Virus record (IMG/VR): IMGVR_UViG_3300021963_000463
Coordinates: 1-30,048 of that record
Length of the DNA stretch: 30,048 bases
From: a virus
Strand: one strand, 5' to 3'
A program made the translations under genes and the position numbers. Below, piece by piece: positions 14,127-21,219 of this stretch. The notes under the pieces were generated by a model, which saw only the letters and a program-made list of their open reading frames with translations, was not told where the DNA came from and did not search any database. Position 1 is the stretch's first letter. Each line of letters starts with the position of its first letter.

Positions 14127-14554
14127 GTTTTAACCAAGCAAAACAAATAGGGGATAAAGAATCTGAATGTGTTGCTTTATTAATTGCTGGAAAAGGAATT
14201 ACTGAAGTAGCAAAATTAACTAATACTGCTAAAAGTACAGTAGCTAGATATAAGGATAATTTGATCTCTGGAAAATACGATACTCAATTAACTAAAGTCC
14301 AGAATAACATGGCAGAAATTATAGCAAATAGTTTGATAGTACATTTAGAAGCTATGAATACTATCGCAAGAGTAGCAACAGATGAAAACTACATACAACA
14401 ACAAGATGCAAAATCCATTGGCGAATTACATAACCAACTTAGGGCTTGGTCAATGGACATTCTCACGGCAGGAAGTAACCTCAAGAGCACAGTATCTTCC
14501 GACCCTGAACCAGAACTCATTGACGCCTATATCGAACCAGAAGATAAAGTTTAA
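14123..14554 (+). CDS. terS: Terminase small subunit
   Basis: This 143-aa protein directly precedes the large terminase gene. Its N-terminus carries a resolvase-like HTH: SECVALLIAGKGITEVAKLT followed by NTAKSTVARYKDNL. A helical region (EIIANSLIVHLEAMNTIARV) suited to oligomerisation comes next, then an acidic tail. Small terminases bind the pac or cos site and hand DNA to the large subunit. Assignment rests on the HTH, size and position. The ATG overlaps the sigma factor stop (ATGA). Sequence similarity between small terminases is low, so the family is not fixed. Confidence 0.82.
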   Translation: MSFNQAKQIGDKESECVALLIAGKGITEVAKLTNTAKSTVARYKDNLISGKYDTQLTKVQNNMAEIIANSLIVHLEAMNTIARVATDENYIQQQDAKSIGELHNQLRAWSMDILTAGSNLKSTVSSDPEPELIDAYIEPEDKV

Positions 14555-15860
14555 AAACAAATACATAGAGTTCTTGCATCAAACTAGTCCAAGATCTTTC
14601 AAGTTTAATTACAAACATATAGAGCTTTTATCTGAAGTTTTATTAAAAGTATTCAACGGAGAAATTAAAAGATTAATTATTACAATGCCTCCAAGACATG
14701 CAAAAAGTGAAACTGTTACTATGAGATTTGCTGCTTACTGGATGCAATATAAAGCTAATCAAAATGTTCTTGTTGCTGGATATAATCAAAATATTGGACG
14801 TAGATTTTCCAGACGTACTAGAAATATATTAATGGAAAGAATTGGTTTAAATAATAATCACCAATCTATCGATGAATGGTCTACTCCAAACAATTCCACT
14901 TATTATGTCGGAAGTGTAAACAACGCAAAAACTGGCATTGGATTTAATTTGATTCTTTTAGACGACCTTATTAAATCCAGAGAAGAAGCAAATAGTCCTC
15001 AAATACGTCAAAGATTAGAAGATTTTTACTCCGAAGATCTGTATTCTAGACTTGAACCCAACGGAACCTTGATAATTACTCAGACTCGTTGGCATGAAAA
15101 TGACGTTGTTGCTTACGCTATGTCTAAAGAACCAGATGCATGGACAGTTATTAATTTACCAGCATTAGCAGAAGATGAGAACGATATTTTAGGAAGAAAA
15201 ATTGACGAACCACTTTGGCCAGAACGTTATAGTCAGGAAACATTATTTGGCATTCGCAGTGTACTTGGAGATTATTCCTTTCAAGCTCTGTACCAAGGCC
15301 GACCAACTTCAAAGGATGGTGATTTTTTTAAACCAAATAATATTAGTCTTAAAAATACACCAGGAAATATCGTTAGAAAAGTACGAGCTTATGATGTGGC
15401 CAATTCTCAAGGAAAAGGCGACTATACTGTTTCGGCCTTACTTGGTATAGACGATAAAGATCACTACTGGATTCTTGACTTATGGCGAGCTCAATTAGGA
15501 ACCAAAGAACGTGATGAAAAAATACTTGAAACAGCAATTAAAGATGGCCAAGATGTAAAAATAATACTTCCCAATGATCCTGCAGCTGGAAAGAGTATGA
15601 CATTTTACTGGACTAAACTTCTTGCTGGTTTTAATGTTGTTTTTGAAAGGCCGACAAACTCTAAAGAATCAAGGGCATCAGCATTTAGTGTTCAGGTAAA
15701 TAATGGAAATGTTTCTATGCTGCAGGGAAATTGGAACTATGATATGATAAATGAGTTAAGGTCGTTTCCAAGTTCTAAGCATGACGACCAAATAGATGCT
15801 TTAAGTTCTGGTTTCAATGACTTAGCAATTAAAATTACAAGAAAGTTCCGTGCAATATGA
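14520..15860 (+). CDS. terL: Terminase large subunit (packaging ATPase and nuclease)
   Basis: Counting from the TTG at 14520, Walker A is PPRHAKSE (residues 57-64) and Walker B LILLDD (144-149). The C-terminal RNase H-like nuclease shows RAYDVANSQGKGDYT and HDDQIDAL, whose Asp residues would bind metal. It cleaves concatemeric or circular DNA and pumps it into the prohead through the portal. The start is uncertain: homologous sequence seems to begin near 14544, no ATG is nearby, and the in-frame ATG at 14382 would overlap the small terminase gene by 173 nt. I use the TTG at 14520, giving 446 aa, though no clear SD precedes it; TTG at 14574 is another option. The stop overlaps the next ATG. 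Confidence 0.92.
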   Translation: MTPISNQKIKFKNKYIEFLHQTSPRSFKFNYKHIELLSEVLLKVFNGEIKRLIITMPPRHAKSETVTMRFAAYWMQYKANQNVLVAGYNQNIGRRFSRRTRNILMERIGLNNNHQSIDEWSTPNNSTYYVGSVNNAKTGIGFNLILLDDLIKSREEANSPQIRQRLEDFYSEDLYSRLEPNGTLIITQTRWHENDVVAYAMSKEPDAWTVINLPALAEDENDILGRKIDEPLWPERYSQETLFGIRSVLGDYSFQALYQGRPTSKDGDFFKPNNISLKNTPGNIVRKVRAYDVANSQGKGDYTVSALLGIDDKDHYWILDLWRAQLGTKERDEKILETAIKDGQDVKIILPNDPAAGKSMTFYWTKLLAGFNVVFERPTNSKESRASAFSVQVNNGNVSMLQGNWNYDMINELRSFPSSKHDDQIDALSSGFNDLAIKITRKFRAI

Positions 15861-16237
15861 ATAAGTTATATAATTTTGATCCTTTTGATGGAGAAACTAC
15901 AACTAGATTAATGGATTGGCGGATATTGATACCGATAAACGATGTAGATATGGAGAAAGTAAATACCATTGCACAATCAATCCGAGAAAATGGTTGGAAT
16001 GATAGACCTTTATTAGCCATTGGAAACGAGGAAGATGCTTGTTTGATCACTGGCTCTCATCGTTTAAAAGCTTGTCAAATTCTAGATATTGATGTGCCAG
16101 TAGAGTTAATTTATGCTGATTATTTTGACTGGTATGATAAGGGATTAAGATTGGATAACGAAGGTGCAAGATTTGAATTATTGGAAGAGTATGGTAATGA
16201 ATATCAAAAGAGATTATTATCTTTAGAAGAAGAATAA
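15857..16237 (+). CDS. ParB/sulfiredoxin-fold domain protein
   Basis: The 126-aa protein has the compact ParB N-terminal (ParBc/Srx) pattern: a helix DMEKVNTIAQSIRENGW, a short strand RPLLAI, then ITGSHRLKACQIL with the GSHR motif at 66-69 corresponding to the GxxR nucleotide-binding box of ParB. There is no HTH or dimer domain, so it is not a complete partition protein. Free-standing ParBc proteins are common near phage terminases, with suggested roles as CTP-binding switches or nucleases. The ATG overlaps the large terminase stop (ATGA), pointing to translational coupling and a link with packaging or DNA handling. Confidence 0.8.
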   Translation: MNKLYNFDPFDGETTTRLMDWRILIPINDVDMEKVNTIAQSIRENGWNDRPLLAIGNEEDACLITGSHRLKACQILDIDVPVELIYADYFDWYDKGLRLDNEGARFELLEEYGNEYQKRLLSLEEE

Positions 16238-16260
16238 TCGGGCTAAGTAATATAAAAACC

Positions 16261-16722
16261 ATGGGAAGAAAACCAGTAGATCCAATTATAAGATTCAATA
16301 AGAAATATATAATTGATGAAGAAACGCAGTGTTGGTTATGGACAGCTTGCAAGAACCAAAACGGATACGGACAATTTAGAGTTGGTAATGTTTTAATGAA
16401 AGCACATCGTTATGCATACGAATATTTCATTGGTCCTTTAGATCCTGAATTAGAAGTTTGCCATAATTGTGCTACGCCATCTTGCTGTAATCCTCGACAC
16501 CTCAGACAAGATACACGCAGCAGTAATATGATTGATATGTCTTATGCAAAAACTAACAATATGCAAAAGCTAACAGTGGAACAAGTAATAGAAATAAAAC
16601 AAAAATTACAAAACTATTACTTTGGATTAGGAAAAAAATTAGCTAGAGAATATGGTGTTGATTCTCGAACAATATCAGTCATTAAAACAGGCAGAAATTG
16701 GAAGCACTTAGATATATCGTAA
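16261..16722 (+). CDS. HNH endonuclease with C-terminal HTH
   Basis: The 153-aa protein begins with CWLWTACKNQNGYG and has the HNH_3-type core: AHRYAYEYF (His49), EVCHNCATPSCCNPRHL (Cys67, His68, Asn77, His80). The cysteines probably form a zinc site. Residues 115-150 (KLAREYGVDSRTISVIKTGR) form a small HTH for DNA recognition. This layout is typical of free-standing phage homing endonucleases. A packaging-associated HNH role is also possible, because it lies between terminase and portal genes and such nucleases assist cos cleavage in some HK97-like phages. It starts 23 nt after the ParB-like gene with no strong SD. Its TAA stop lies inside the candidate late promoter motif of the portal gene. 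Confidence 0.85.
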   Translation: MGRKPVDPIIRFNKKYIIDEETQCWLWTACKNQNGYGQFRVGNVLMKAHRYAYEYFIGPLDPELEVCHNCATPSCCNPRHLRQDTRSSNMIDMSYAKTNNMQKLTVEQVIEIKQKLQNYYFGLGKKLAREYGVDSRTISVIKTGRNWKHLDIS

Positions 16723-16727
16723 AATAA
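16714..16727 (+). promoter_or_regulatory. Candidate phage-sigma late promoter upstream of portal
   Basis: ATATCGTAAAATAA is identical to the copies at 21220 and 23997. Its last base lies 31 nt before the portal ATG, and a GAGGATT ribosome binding site stands between. The motif overlaps the HNH stop codon. There is no sigma70 -35 box at a suitable distance. Confidence 0.7.
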
Positions 16728-16757
16728 CATTAGATTACATCGAGGATTTTAAAAAGC

Positions 16758-18401
16758 ATGGGAATATTTGACCGTTTTTTAGGTAGAGGACAAAAGAATC
16801 AACCAATAGCAACTGTAAACCAAAATTTACCATTGCCGCAAACGATGAGAGGCTACAACTACCTCTCTGGAATTGGTTTACAGGATTTATTTGCTAACTT
16901 AAGTAGACGATTACCTAATACAAACAAAGACTGGCAAAATATCGCTGGTGACTTGATGCTTAACTCCATTGTAGCGATAGGAATGGACTATTATATCAGA
17001 GCATTTAGTCAAGCGCTTCCAATGGTTTACAGATTAGTTCCAGGTTCAGAATCAGAATATGAAAAATATCCTGAACATCCTATGCTTGCACTTTTAGCCA
17101 ATCCTCAATACCAATTAGCTCCAACACGTTTCTGGTCTAATTGTATCATAGATTACAAGATTTATGGCAACGTTTATATCAGAAAAATTAGAAAATCAAA
17201 AGGCGGTCCAGTTATAGGATTGCAGTTTTTACCTTCTCAACAATGTCAGCCAGTTGGAGATAATGTTAATCCAATCACACACTATAATTATGTTGTTGAC
17301 GGTACTCCATATGCTGTTTCCGTAGAAGATATCATTCACATTGCTTACGGTCGTGATCCAGTTGACTACAGACTTGGACGTTCACCTCTTATGTCAGTTT
17401 TAAGAGAGATAGCTACAGATAACGTAGCTTCTTCTTGTGCTTATGGTTTAATGAATAACTCTGGATTACCTTCTATTATGGTTAGTCCTGATGCTACTGA
17501 TCAAATTGTAGACGTAAGTGATGATGATTTACGAACGCTTAAAAGACGATTAGAAGATTCATTTTCCGGTGATAATGCTGGTTCTGTTGCTGTTATGTCC
17601 GGACCATTTAAAGTGGAGCGTATCAGTTTTAGTCCTAACGATATGGCTCTTGATTCTATTCGTCACACCCCCGAAGAAAGAGTTAGTTCAAGTATGGGAC
17701 TTAACTGTATGGTCTTAAATTTGTCGGCAGGTCTACAAAACTCAACCTATAGTAACATGCAAGAAGCAGAACAAGCAGCATGGAACCAAGGTGTAATTCC
17801 TCTTCTCACTGTGTTTGCTGAATCAATTACTCAACAACTTTTAAATGAATATAGTGAAAGTGTTGATGGTGATTTCTTTAACTGGGACCTTTCGAAAATT
17901 AAAGCATTACAAGAAGACAGTTATCAAGAAGCTAAAAAGGCTGAATTACTCTATAAATCTGGAATTATAGATAGAGCTGAAGCAAAGAGATTAGTTGGCT
18001 ATGATTACAATGAAACTGATGAACAAATCTACCATCCAGAAGCCACACCTATATCTACTCAAAATCCTAATAGTTTTGTAAGATCAATCAAAGCAATGCC
18101 AAATAAAGGTATGCAAGATGAAGCTAAAAGAGGATTAGCGTGGAGAGAAGAGTTTAATCGTGGTGGAACAGAAGTAGGAATTAATAGAGCAAAACAAATA
18201 TCTGCAGGACGTGAATTATCTGAACGTGATATTTTAGATATGTATAGTTTTTTTGCTAGACACGAAGTAGATAAAACAGCTGAAGGATTTAAACCAGGTG
18301 AAGACGGATATCCTAGTAATGGAAGAATTGCATGGAGTCTTTGGGGTGGTGATGCAGGATATGAATTTGCAAAGAGAGAAAGAAACAAAATAAAAGATTA
18401 G
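16758..18401 (+). CDS. Portal protein with an extra C-terminal domain
   Basis: The first 420 residues follow the HK97-type portal pattern: a Gly-rich start, LMLNSIVAIGMDYYIRAF, a central WSNCIIDYKIYGNVYIR region and EDIIHIAYGRDPVDYRLGRS, then QEAEQAAWNQGVIPLLTVFA and helical MDYYIR/EAKRLVGYD-type segments. Twelve portal subunits form the DNA channel at one capsid vertex. From about residue 444 a separate domain follows (MQDEAKRGLAWREEFNRGGT, then SFFARHEVDKTAEGFKPGED and GRIAWSLWGGDAG), which I know as a domain also fused to other phage portals or proteases. A GAGGATT SD precedes the ATG. The gene is followed by a strong terminator and preceded by the repeated 14-mer, so it seems to be a single-gene late unit. 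Confidence 0.92.
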   Translation: MGIFDRFLGRGQKNQPIATVNQNLPLPQTMRGYNYLSGIGLQDLFANLSRRLPNTNKDWQNIAGDLMLNSIVAIGMDYYIRAFSQALPMVYRLVPGSESEYEKYPEHPMLALLANPQYQLAPTRFWSNCIIDYKIYGNVYIRKIRKSKGGPVIGLQFLPSQQCQPVGDNVNPITHYNYVVDGTPYAVSVEDIIHIAYGRDPVDYRLGRSPLMSVLREIATDNVASSCAYGLMNNSGLPSIMVSPDATDQIVDVSDDDLRTLKRRLEDSFSGDNAGSVAVMSGPFKVERISFSPNDMALDSIRHTPEERVSSSMGLNCMVLNLSAGLQNSTYSNMQEAEQAAWNQGVIPLLTVFAESITQQLLNEYSESVDGDFFNWDLSKIKALQEDSYQEAKKAELLYKSGIIDRAEAKRLVGYDYNETDEQIYHPEATPISTQNPNSFVRSIKAMPNKGMQDEAKRGLAWREEFNRGGTEVGINRAKQISAGRELSERDILDMYSFFARHEVDKTAEGFKPGEDGYPSNGRIAWSLWGGDAGYEFAKRERNKIKD

Positions 18402-18454
18402 GTATAATAATTGTGTTGGTTCGTTATTTCCTAGATTCCTTAAACTGAGAGAGA

Positions 18455-18488
18455 CAAAAACACCAGACTGAAAAGTCTGGTGTTTTTG
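18455..18488. terminator. Bidirectional terminator after portal, GAAA loop
   Basis: A 15-bp perfect stem runs from 18455-18469 (core CACCAGACT) to 18474-18488 (core AGTCTGGTG) around GAAA, with A and T tracts. It separates the portal gene from the convergent leftward gene ending at 18494. The 53-nt stretch between portal stop and hairpin contains GGTATAAT (18401-18408) without a -35 box; I see no ORF in it. Confidence 0.93.
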
Positions 18489-18493
18489 TTTAT

Positions 18494-18784
18494 TTACTTA
18501 TTTGGAGAGTATCCAAAAGTATAAGCATAAAAACCTCTTGCATTATCTTGTTTGCTTACATATTCTGCTTTTGTGAAATCCATAACCCACTTATTTTTAT
18601 ATTGATCCTTAACACCAAAGGTTTCTGGTTTTGAAACATCTTCAAGATATAAGTCATTGATCATGGCAAAATTATATAACTCATCCAAATATTCTTCACT
18701 AATCCCTTTAGACTTATCTCTTACAACTATACAACCACATTGACCTGATTCAAAAACTCTAATGCTTTTTGTGTTCTTAAACAT
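18494..18784 (-). CDS. Hypothetical protein (96 aa)
   Basis: The product begins MFKNTKSIRVFESGQCGCIV and includes YLDELYNFAMINDLYLEDV and a C-terminus rich in Tyr and Phe. I recognise no domain, signal peptide or membrane segment. It has its own sigma70-like promoter (TTGCAT, 17 nt, TATTAT at 18850-18822). The promoter block is repeated upstream of the next leftward gene, so the two are probably co-regulated early genes. GGA lies about 7 nt before the ATG. It is bounded on both sides by terminators, hence a stand-alone unit, as is usual for accessory 'moron'-like genes. Confidence 0.7.
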   Translation of the reverse strand: MFKNTKSIRVFESGQCGCIVVRDKSKGISEEYLDELYNFAMINDLYLEDVSKPETFGVKDQYKNKWVMDFTKAEYVSKQDNARGFYAYTFGYSPNK

Positions 18785-18813
18785 TTAATTCCAACTTTCT
18801 AACTAAACTTCCA

Positions 18814-18856
18814 ACACCAATATAATACCAAAGGTTATAAAGTAATGCAAGAAAAA
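18814..18856 (-). promoter_or_regulatory. Promoter block of the 96-aa gene, copy 1 of a repeated element
   Basis: On the minus strand TTGCAT (18850-18845) and TATTAT (18827-18822) are 17 nt apart. About 30 nt around them (ACACCAATATAATA, then CAAAGGTTATAAAG on the plus strand) match 19164-19206 with one mismatch. The spacer contains TATAACC-TTT-GGT, an imperfect dyad that could bind a regulator. Confidence 0.7.
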
Positions 18857-18881
18857 ACCCTCATTTATTTTTGAGGGTTTT
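18854..18881. terminator. Terminator of the leftward 85-aa gene
   Basis: AAAACCCTCA (18854-18863) pairs with TGAGGGTTTT (18872-18881), loop 8 nt, with A-rich sequence that reads as a U tract on the minus strand. It lies just after the stop of the leftward gene at 18886. Confidence 0.85.
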
Positions 18882-18885
18882 CTTT

Positions 18886-19143
18886 TCAAACACTAATCTG
18901 ATAAAATCTCTGGTTGATCTCTTTAATGAAATAATAGAAACTTGCTTGAAAGCTACATTCTTCTAAATCAACATTCTTACAATTCTTTATAGCTTTCATT
19001 ACATCTTTCTTATCTACAATTCCTTCAGTTTTTAAATTGTCTTTGATTTCATAATAAAAACTATCAAAATCACCAGAAAGATATCTTCCACTAATATCAA
19101 TCATCTCTTCAACTAAAAACTTCAAATCAATAATTTTCTTCAT
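18886..19143 (-). CDS. Hypothetical protein (85 aa)
   Basis: This small, helical, charged protein begins MKKIIDLKFLVEEMIDISGR and contains VDKKDVMKAIKNCKNVDLEE. No family is recognised and there is no membrane segment. A promoter with full -35 consensus (TTGACA, 17 nt, TATTAT at 19201-19173) lies upstream, followed by a leader of about 25 nt with AGGAAAGG. The gene is divergent from the rightward unit at 19262, and its promoter block is a copy of the one before the 96-aa gene, suggesting shared control. Confidence 0.7.
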   Translation of the reverse strand: MKKIIDLKFLVEEMIDISGRYLSGDFDSFYYEIKDNLKTEGIVDKKDVMKAIKNCKNVDLEECSFQASFYYFIKEINQRFYQISV

Positions 19144-19163
19144 AACTTTAACTCAACCTTTCC

Positions 19164-19206
19164 TACACCAATATAATATCAAAGGTTATAAAGGATGTCA
19201 AGAAAA
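19164..19206 (-). promoter_or_regulatory. Promoter block of the 85-aa gene, copy 2 of a repeated element
   Basis: On the minus strand TTGACA (19201-19196) and TATTAT (19178-19173) are 17 nt apart, inside a sequence that nearly repeats 18814-18856. The -10 and spacer are conserved while the -35 differs slightly (TTGACA against TTGCAT), so this copy should be the stronger promoter. Confidence 0.72.
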
Positions 19207-19226
19207 TAGTGAAAAAAGTTTTGCAA

Positions 19227-19255
19227 TTGCTATATATAACGTTTTAGTGTATAAT
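19227..19255 (+). promoter_or_regulatory. Rightward promoter with -10 box 6 nt from ATG
   Basis: TATAAT at 19250-19255 is followed by six bases (ATAGCT) and the ATG at 19262. The -35 (TTGCTA, 17 nt upstream at 19227-19232) is weak. The spacing equals that at 10918 and 13175, and again predicts a leaderless mRNA. Confidence 0.55.
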
Positions 19256-19261
19256 ATAGCT

Positions 19262-19555
19262 ATGAAGTACAGAGATTTGATTACATTGGCTAAGTTTAAG
19301 GCTATGGGTTTTAAAAATATTGAGATGAAATATATCTCTGAAATTAAACTTAACAGAATAGCTTGTGAGATTGATTTAAAAGTTGGCAAAGGTACGTACA
19401 CAATTCCTTTTGAATGCTATAGTAATGTCCAGCCAAAGATTGTTTTATCAAGGCATTCTTTATTTCAAGAAGTGTTAAAGCAATTGGAAGAGTTTAGTGC
19501 CAAAGAATATAAAGAAAAACTGGCATATTTAGAAAAGATTGGAGTAAGGGATTGA
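19262..19555 (+). CDS. Hypothetical protein (97 aa), first gene of a small operon
   Basis: The product starts MKYRDLITLAKFKAMGFKNI and has a likely helical C-terminus, SLFQEVLKQLEEFSAKEYKE. No domain is recognised. An in-frame GTG at 19247 would add five residues but overlaps the -10 box, so the ATG at 19262 is preferred. Its TGA overlaps a TTG that seems to start the next gene (TTGA at 19552-19555). It heads a run of five overlapping or closely spaced genes (19262-21043), all unknown, between portal and protease; they could be early functions or lysis genes. Confidence 0.65.
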   Translation: MKYRDLITLAKFKAMGFKNIEMKYISEIKLNRIACEIDLKVGKGTYTIPFECYSNVQPKIVLSRHSLFQEVLKQLEEFSAKEYKEKLAYLEKIGVRD

Positions 19556-19770
19556 AGTTTAATTATCTTTTAGAGCAGCAAGTAGGATGTTGTTCTTGTG
19601 ATAAATATGAACGAGCTTATATTATTTATTGGTATTACAGCTCTCCATATTGTGTAGATTGCTGGTGTAAATTGATGGATTTTAACGCCGCAAGAAGGAC
19701 TATTGTAATGTTCGAGACTGAGAAATATAGAAGCAAAAACAATGGAAAAAACAAGGCTAAGAAATCCTAA
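19552..19770 (+). CDS. Small cysteine-rich protein, possible zinc ribbon (72 aa)
   Basis: The start is a TTG overlapping the previous stop (TTGA), with GGAG 8 nt upstream and AAGGG closer. Near the N-terminus is GCCSCDKYERAYI and about 20 residues later YCVDCWCK, an arrangement of two close cysteine pairs that could bind one zinc ion. The C-terminus is basic (RSKNNGKNKAKKS). Small zinc proteins of this kind often bind nucleic acid or a host protein; no specific family is recognised. It overlaps the next long frame by 29 nt. Confidence 0.6.
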   Translation: MKFNYLLEQQVGCCSCDKYERAYIIYWYYSSPYCVDCWCKLMDFNAARRTIVMFETEKYRSKNNGKNKAKKS

Positions 19771-20269
19771 AAAAGATATAATGGTCCAACTCAAAAGCCT
19801 AGAATGTTTGAATAGTGGAAGTTCTGATTGGCATATGAGTCTTGCTATATATAAAAAGATTGAAGAAAGAATTAAGTGGGAGGAAATAATGGATAAAGAA
19901 CGTTTAGATGCAATTGTAAAGCAATGGTTCGTTAGTGGTAAACCTAATCAAAGCATCAAATTAGATCGTGGTTTTTTGATTAATATTAGTTGTGTTAGAA
20001 ATAAACATGACAATATGTGTGATTACAGATTTACATTACAATCACCTAATCATCACAACACTAAATGGATTGATGGTGATACAATAGATTCTTATTTTGA
20101 TCCAGTTAATATAATCTCTGAAGTATTATGGGATGGATTTAAAACTTTATTCAAATTAGAAGGCAAGTATTTGATTAATCTTGAGCAATTAGAAATCAAA
20201 GAAGGCAATATTACTCAAAGCTACGATAAATATACTTTGCCTCCATCAATAGACAAAGACGGATTTTAA
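19742..20269 (+). CDS. Hypothetical protein (175 aa; or 126 aa from an internal start)
   Basis: No domain is recognised. Two starts are credible. The ATG at 19742 overlaps the preceding gene by 29 nt and has a weak SD. The in-frame ATG at 19889 (MDKERLDAIVKQWFVSGK) has an excellent GGGAGG 5 nt upstream and gives 126 aa. The upstream 49 codons are free of stops and look protein-like, so both products may be made. The C-terminal half contains DGDTIDSYFDPVNIISEVLW and KYLINLEQLEIKEG. The stop overlaps the next ATG (TAATG), a coupling used repeatedly in this genome. Confidence 0.62.
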   Translation: MEKTRLRNPKKDIMVQLKSLECLNSGSSDWHMSLAIYKKIEERIKWEEIMDKERLDAIVKQWFVSGKPNQSIKLDRGFLINISCVRNKHDNMCDYRFTLQSPNHHNTKWIDGDTIDSYFDPVNIISEVLWDGFKTLFKLEGKYLINLEQLEIKEGNITQSYDKYTLPPSIDKDGF

Positions 20270-20433
20270 TGGATTTTTTAGATAGATTACTTTTATTTAC
20301 CTTTGCCGTGTTTAATTTATATATTCTTTGGAGAGTAAATAAAATTGAAAATGAAAGACCAAGTTATGAAGATATCAAAAACATCTTCGAAATTATGATT
20401 GATAAGATAGAAAGTAAGGATATATATGAATAG
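20269..20433 (+). CDS. Small membrane protein (54 aa), candidate holin or lysis accessory
   Basis: An ATG at 20269 overlaps the previous stop (TAATG) and opens a 54-codon frame ending DIYE and TAG at 20431-20433. It overlaps the next gene by 8 nt. Residues 7-21 (LLLFTFAVFNLYILW) form one hydrophobic segment near the N-terminus. After it comes a charged helical tail (NKIENERPSYEDIKN to DKIESK). One membrane span and a charged tail fit a small holin, a spanin-like part or a membrane-targeted inhibitor. The coupling at both ends makes translation likely. Function is unknown. Confidence 0.6.
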   Translation: MDFLDRLLLFTFAVFNLYILWRVNKIENERPSYEDIKNIFEIMIDKIESKDIYE

Positions 20434-21043
20434 TGTTTACAAGTTTATTGCTAAGAGTGTTAACAAGTTAGATGGAACTCACAAGCAATATTTTATGGAT
20501 GAAAGATTACGAATTATTATTGAGATTTATACTCATGCATTATCTTGTGAAACATATGATTATTGGATCACTGTAGGAAATAGTTCATCTAAGGCTTATT
20601 TAAACTCTGGATGCAAAACAAAAGATGAATTAATTGATAAGATTTATGATTCTTATGTTAAAGACTTTGCAAAATATGATGAAATGCTCAATGATCCTTT
20701 ACTTTATGCAGGATATTTGAACAATAAAATCTATAGTCTTGAACTTGAATTAAAAATGCAAAAGAATGCAAGACAAGAAATGAAAGAAGATATTGAGAAA
20801 TTGCAACAACAAGTAAGTGATCTTCTTAAAAATAACCAATCATTAATAGAGTATTCTTCTAAAACAGTCAAAGAAAATTATGAACTGAGATCTGAATTAA
20901 GAAGACTTATAGCAGATTTACAAGAAGAAAAAAATGCTCATACCACAACACAATGTAGAGCTATTTTTGCCACTCATATTCTTAATGGACACAGAGATGA
21001 AAGAGTGAAAGAGTTTATTAAAGAGCATGATATAATAATTTAG
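20426..21043 (+). CDS. Coiled-coil hypothetical protein (205 aa)
   Basis: The ATG has AAGGA 7 nt upstream and overlaps the membrane-peptide gene by 8 nt. Residues 1-95 look globular (YFMDERLRIIIEIYTHALSC, then DYWITVGNSSSKAYLNSGCK). Residues about 105-170 form a strong coiled coil (LELELKMQKNARQEMKEDIE, KLQQQVSDLLK, then ENYELRSELRRLIADLQEEK). No family is recognised. It is the last gene of the 19262 unit. Its tight linkage to a small membrane protein could mean that they act together. Confidence 0.65.
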   Translation: MNSVYKFIAKSVNKLDGTHKQYFMDERLRIIIEIYTHALSCETYDYWITVGNSSSKAYLNSGCKTKDELIDKIYDSYVKDFAKYDEMLNDPLLYAGYLNNKIYSLELELKMQKNARQEMKEDIEKLQQQVSDLLKNNQSLIEYSSKTVKENYELRSELRRLIADLQEEKNAHTTTQCRAIFATHILNGHRDERVKEFIKEHDIII

Positions 21044-21096
21044 TCGAAAGACAAATCCAGACCATTGGTTAATACTTTAGAATTATTTTAACTACC

Positions 21097-21170
21097 TGGT
21101 ATAATTCTCATGTCTTAATAGCATGAGACCTGGGGAAAAAAGAATCAGCCTAAAAAACTGATTCTTTTTT
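21097..21170 (+). ncRNA. Candidate short RNA: extended -10 promoter, 5' hairpin and terminator
   Basis: TGGTATAAT (21097-21105) is an extended -10 box; the -35 region is poor. Right after it TCTCATG (21106-21112) pairs with CATGAGA (21122-21128). Next come CCTGGGG and a 13-bp terminator, AAAAAAGAATCAG (21136-21148) with CTGATTCTTTTTT (21158-21170). No ORF fits in the interval. A transcript of about 60 nt would be made and stopped before the late promoter at 21220. The hairpin could instead be an operator or simply the end of the 19262 operon transcript. Confidence 0.4.
21136..21170 (+). terminator. Intrinsic terminator before the protease-capsid unit
   Basis: A 13-bp stem (21136-21148 with 21158-21170) has a 9-nt loop and a T6 tail. 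It ends transcripts from the 19262 operon (or the candidate short RNA), so that protease and capsid genes depend on the following promoter motif. Confidence 0.88.
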
Positions 21171-21219
21171 GTTTTTAAGGCATATAACTGTAAATGTGTA
21201 ATACTTTAAAATATCTTAA

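Noticed and set aside
14382-14519. TerL start at ATG 14382
   Set aside because: It would overlap terS by 173 nt, and the extra residues look like an out-of-frame reading of terS; kept as an alternative only.
18401-18455. Promoter GGTATAAT and short RNA after portal
   Set aside because: No TGn extension and no -35 box; most simply the 3' untranslated region of the portal transcript.
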